This document shows, piece by piece, positions 61,825 to 64,000 of a DNA stretch of 64,000 nucleotides. The stretch lies in the NCBI GenBank assembly GCA_013399695.1, contig VXAU01006135.1:1559842-1623841 (forward strand). Reading direction: 5' to 3'. Source of the DNA: Formicarius rufipectus. Taxonomy: Eukaryota > Chordata > Aves > Passeriformes > Formicariidae. The position numbers and the translations under genes were made by a program. The notes beneath the pieces are model-generated. The model was not told where the DNA came from. It made no database searches and saw only the letters and a program-made list of their open reading frames with translations. Each line of letters starts with the position of its first letter. Positions within the stretch are counted from its first letter, which is position 1.

Positions 61825-64000
61825 CTGATCTTAGGCTGTTATGGTCTGATGGCTCAACATGCTACCTGTGGCTGCCAGCATATTGATTCTTCTCATTTGA
61901 TAGCAGTAAACTGGCACTTCTACCAGCTGAAAGCGAGGTATCAGCAACGACAGAGCAGAGGGAGGCAGTGCCCAGTTTCTGTGGCTTCAAGGCAAACAAA
62001 TAGCAGAGCAATGATTTACTTCTGATAGGGATAAAGGAACCCAGTGAAGTTGACCACTGGTTACTAACCTTGTGTTTTACAGGAAAACCTTTGAATGATT
62101 TTCTGCTTGTTGTTGTTACTCAGCTTTACAGAGATATTATAATTCAGAATGAACCCACAGGATTCTCTGTGTGAGTGTTATTGTCAAGTTTACCAGATGT
62201 GTGTGATTATGTAGCTTTGCTTGGGTAGAAAAAAAAGTGTTGTAGATCAGTATTTTCATATATAAATTAAACAGAATTTTCTACACCAAACAGTGACTGT
62301 GTTTGAAAGGACAAGGACTGCAGGACAAAAATGATTAATGGTTTACCAAGTAAACCTCACAAATAATTTACAGGAAGAATCTTGTTCAAAGTTCTACATG
62401 ATTAATTTGGATTCAGTCTCCCTGTATATACAAACCCTTCACAGCACTGCATGTCCTATGCATGGAGAGAGAACAGAATATTACTGAGAGTATCTGCTGT
62501 GTAAATGGCACATTAGTTTATCTTCAGGAGTTGTAGTGGATATGAGTGAAACTCTTGAATAACAGTAATTTGTGTTGTGCTTTTTCTATGTGTGATTTTA
62601 ATTGGATGACTGTTGCTTGAAATACGTGTTTAGATGTCTTATACTAGAAACTGTGCTGTATTATTTACAAGGGGTCATTCCTAATCCTGGATTTTAAAAG
62701 GAAATGTCTTTATCCTCCAATTATACATCATGATTAGCATTCACACTAAAGATCTTTGAATTCTTCCCAGCTTTCCCCATGAATAGTTTAGTTTGCTGCT
62801 TAGGAATGTATTATGCTCTTGGCTGTCTAGTTGAGGAAGATGTAATCAGGTCAGAGAAACACACAGATACCTGGAAAAAACCATTCAGACAACAATCCTC
62901 TGATGTGGCAAATAGTCAGAATTTACTATAAATGAGTAGTATGCAGGGAGTAATGTGGGAACATTACAGAAGGCTGTATTTCCTGTGTGTGGGTTAAAGA
63001 CTTAATCCTTTATGTAAGATGAAAGGCACGGTAGGTTTCTGAAAGGGGATATGCATTCACTGAGCCAGAGAATAATTATAGCACAGTGAGTTATAAAATT
63101 GATGTTTCTATGTTCAGTTTCATTGTCTTGTTGTAGCCTGTGTCTTAATGGATTAATTATTCCTCCATTAGTGTGTTTACTCTGGGAGGTGGAGTTGTAC
63201 CTGCTTTCATTTATCTGACTTGTTTTTTAACTCTTTTATGAAACTTGGTTTTTATGCAATCACTTGATTGTGAAATTTCCATTTCCTGAATGGATAAAAG
63301 GTGAGGGGAAGAGGGAATAGCTGTGTCATAGGACATGAATGAATGAAAACACTGGTTCTCATTCGATCTATTCTGGATTCAGATTTTTGTAGAGTTGCCC
63401 ATGTGGATGTTTAAAGATAAACTTGTGATTTATAGCAAGGAAATGATAGTTGTAAATTGATTTACATTTTTGTCACAAGCACTCCCTTGTTTCCTTGCCA
63501 CATTCATCCTCTCACTGACTCAGTCACCTAATGTTGCTTGAGACTCCCAGCTGCCAGGTTTCGTGATGTCAGTCTCACCAAGCTGCTGGTATCTGTTTCT
63601 TCAGTCTGCTTCTACCTTGGAAACCTTTGAGGACTTTGGACCTTGTTGAGGTGATTGCTTTTTCCCCTTTGTCTGTCCTTCCAGGAGAAATACCATCAGA
63701 GTGAGACACTCAAAACAGTTGCCTGAGTATTGATTCAAGAAATAGAGACAAGGCTTGAAATGAGCTGTAAGAACAGCAGATCCAAAAGGTTTGAGGATCA
63801 GTCTGCTTTATACAGCAGCCCCATCTCCACTCCATTTTACATTTGATAAAAAAATGCAAAGAATTCTATCCCCATTCCAGCTTCTTACAGATTCCTTCCA
63901 TTTCTTTGTACCTGCTCTTTCTGTTCCTTATTTCTGGTTACGTTCGGTGTTGGTGTCAAAGCCGGTCTGTGAATCCTACAGCAACCAACATTTCCTTTCC
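61825..64000. other. Intronic sequence, nothing recognised
   Basis: AT-rich DNA to the window end. A splice-acceptor-like site at 63670-63684 is discussed among rejected items. No repeat was recognised. Confidence 0.45.

Larger units (their letters stand above)
16717..64000 (+). other. AGBL4: AGBL4 downstream intron (5' part, over 47 kb)
   Basis: The intron begins with gtaagt and does not end within the window: no sequence resembling the next CCP6 exon (starting Gln-Gln-Arg) was found. In human, BEND5 is nested inside AGBL4 on the opposite strand, so I looked for its exons on the minus strand and recognised none. The longest open frames are G/T-rich tracts or isolated frames without protein resemblance. 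Confidence 0.8.

Noticed and set aside
63670..63726. Acceptor-like ctgtccttccag followed by a short open stretch ending in tga
   Set aside because: The predicted tail is only about 14 residues, does not resemble CCP6 and lacks a supporting donor upstream.
1..64000. CRISPR arrays, prophage, bacterial operons, tRNA or rRNA genes
   Set aside because: The window is vertebrate intronic DNA; no regularly spaced repeats, no tRNA-like cloverleaf and no rRNA sequence were recognised.

Overview
This window is vertebrate nuclear DNA that lies almost entirely inside two very large introns of one gene. The only protein-coding sequence I can support is a single 217-bp internal exon at 16500-16716 on the + strand. 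It encodes part of the N-terminal domain of cytosolic carboxypeptidase 6 (AGBL4/CCP6), a tubulin deglutamylase. The exon has a good acceptor, a consensus donor (gtaagt) and no frameshift. Everything else is AT-rich, stop-rich intronic DNA. In human AGBL4 spans more than a megabase, so one small exon in 64 kb is what would be expected.

The organism is most likely a bird. The main evidence is a truncated 3' end of a chicken-repeat-1 (CR1) LINE at 14538-14896, of the class common in avian genomes. The window also holds much older, heavily decayed CR1 relics whose best remembered match is to families still abundant in turtles and crocodilians. I recognise no Alu, L1, B1 or other mammalian repeats. 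Order and species cannot be settled from the sequence.

Layout: 1-16499 is the upstream intron. It carries an assembly gap in a poly-T tract (4318-4346), an old sense-strand CR1 apparently split by later insertions (5575-5895 and 7045-7640), an A21 run and the avian CR1 3' end. The AGBL4 exon follows. 16717-64000 is the next intron. It holds homeodomain/octamer-like AT-rich candidate conserved elements, G/T-rich low-complexity tracts (26005-26166, 29638-29702, 54845-55058), a second gap (34052-34081), a roughly 2.4-kb block of ancient antisense CR1 sequence (about 37240-39700), and scattered fragments resembling old amniote palindromic repeats.

There is no operon, CRISPR array, prophage or defence system, and I found no credible sign of a new gene system. 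The points most worth checking are the nested CR1 structure, the candidate noncoding elements, the substitution cluster at the end of the AGBL4 exon, a CpG-dense island in the downstream intron, and the two homopolymer gaps. All repeat assignments rest on remembered consensus sequences, not on a search.
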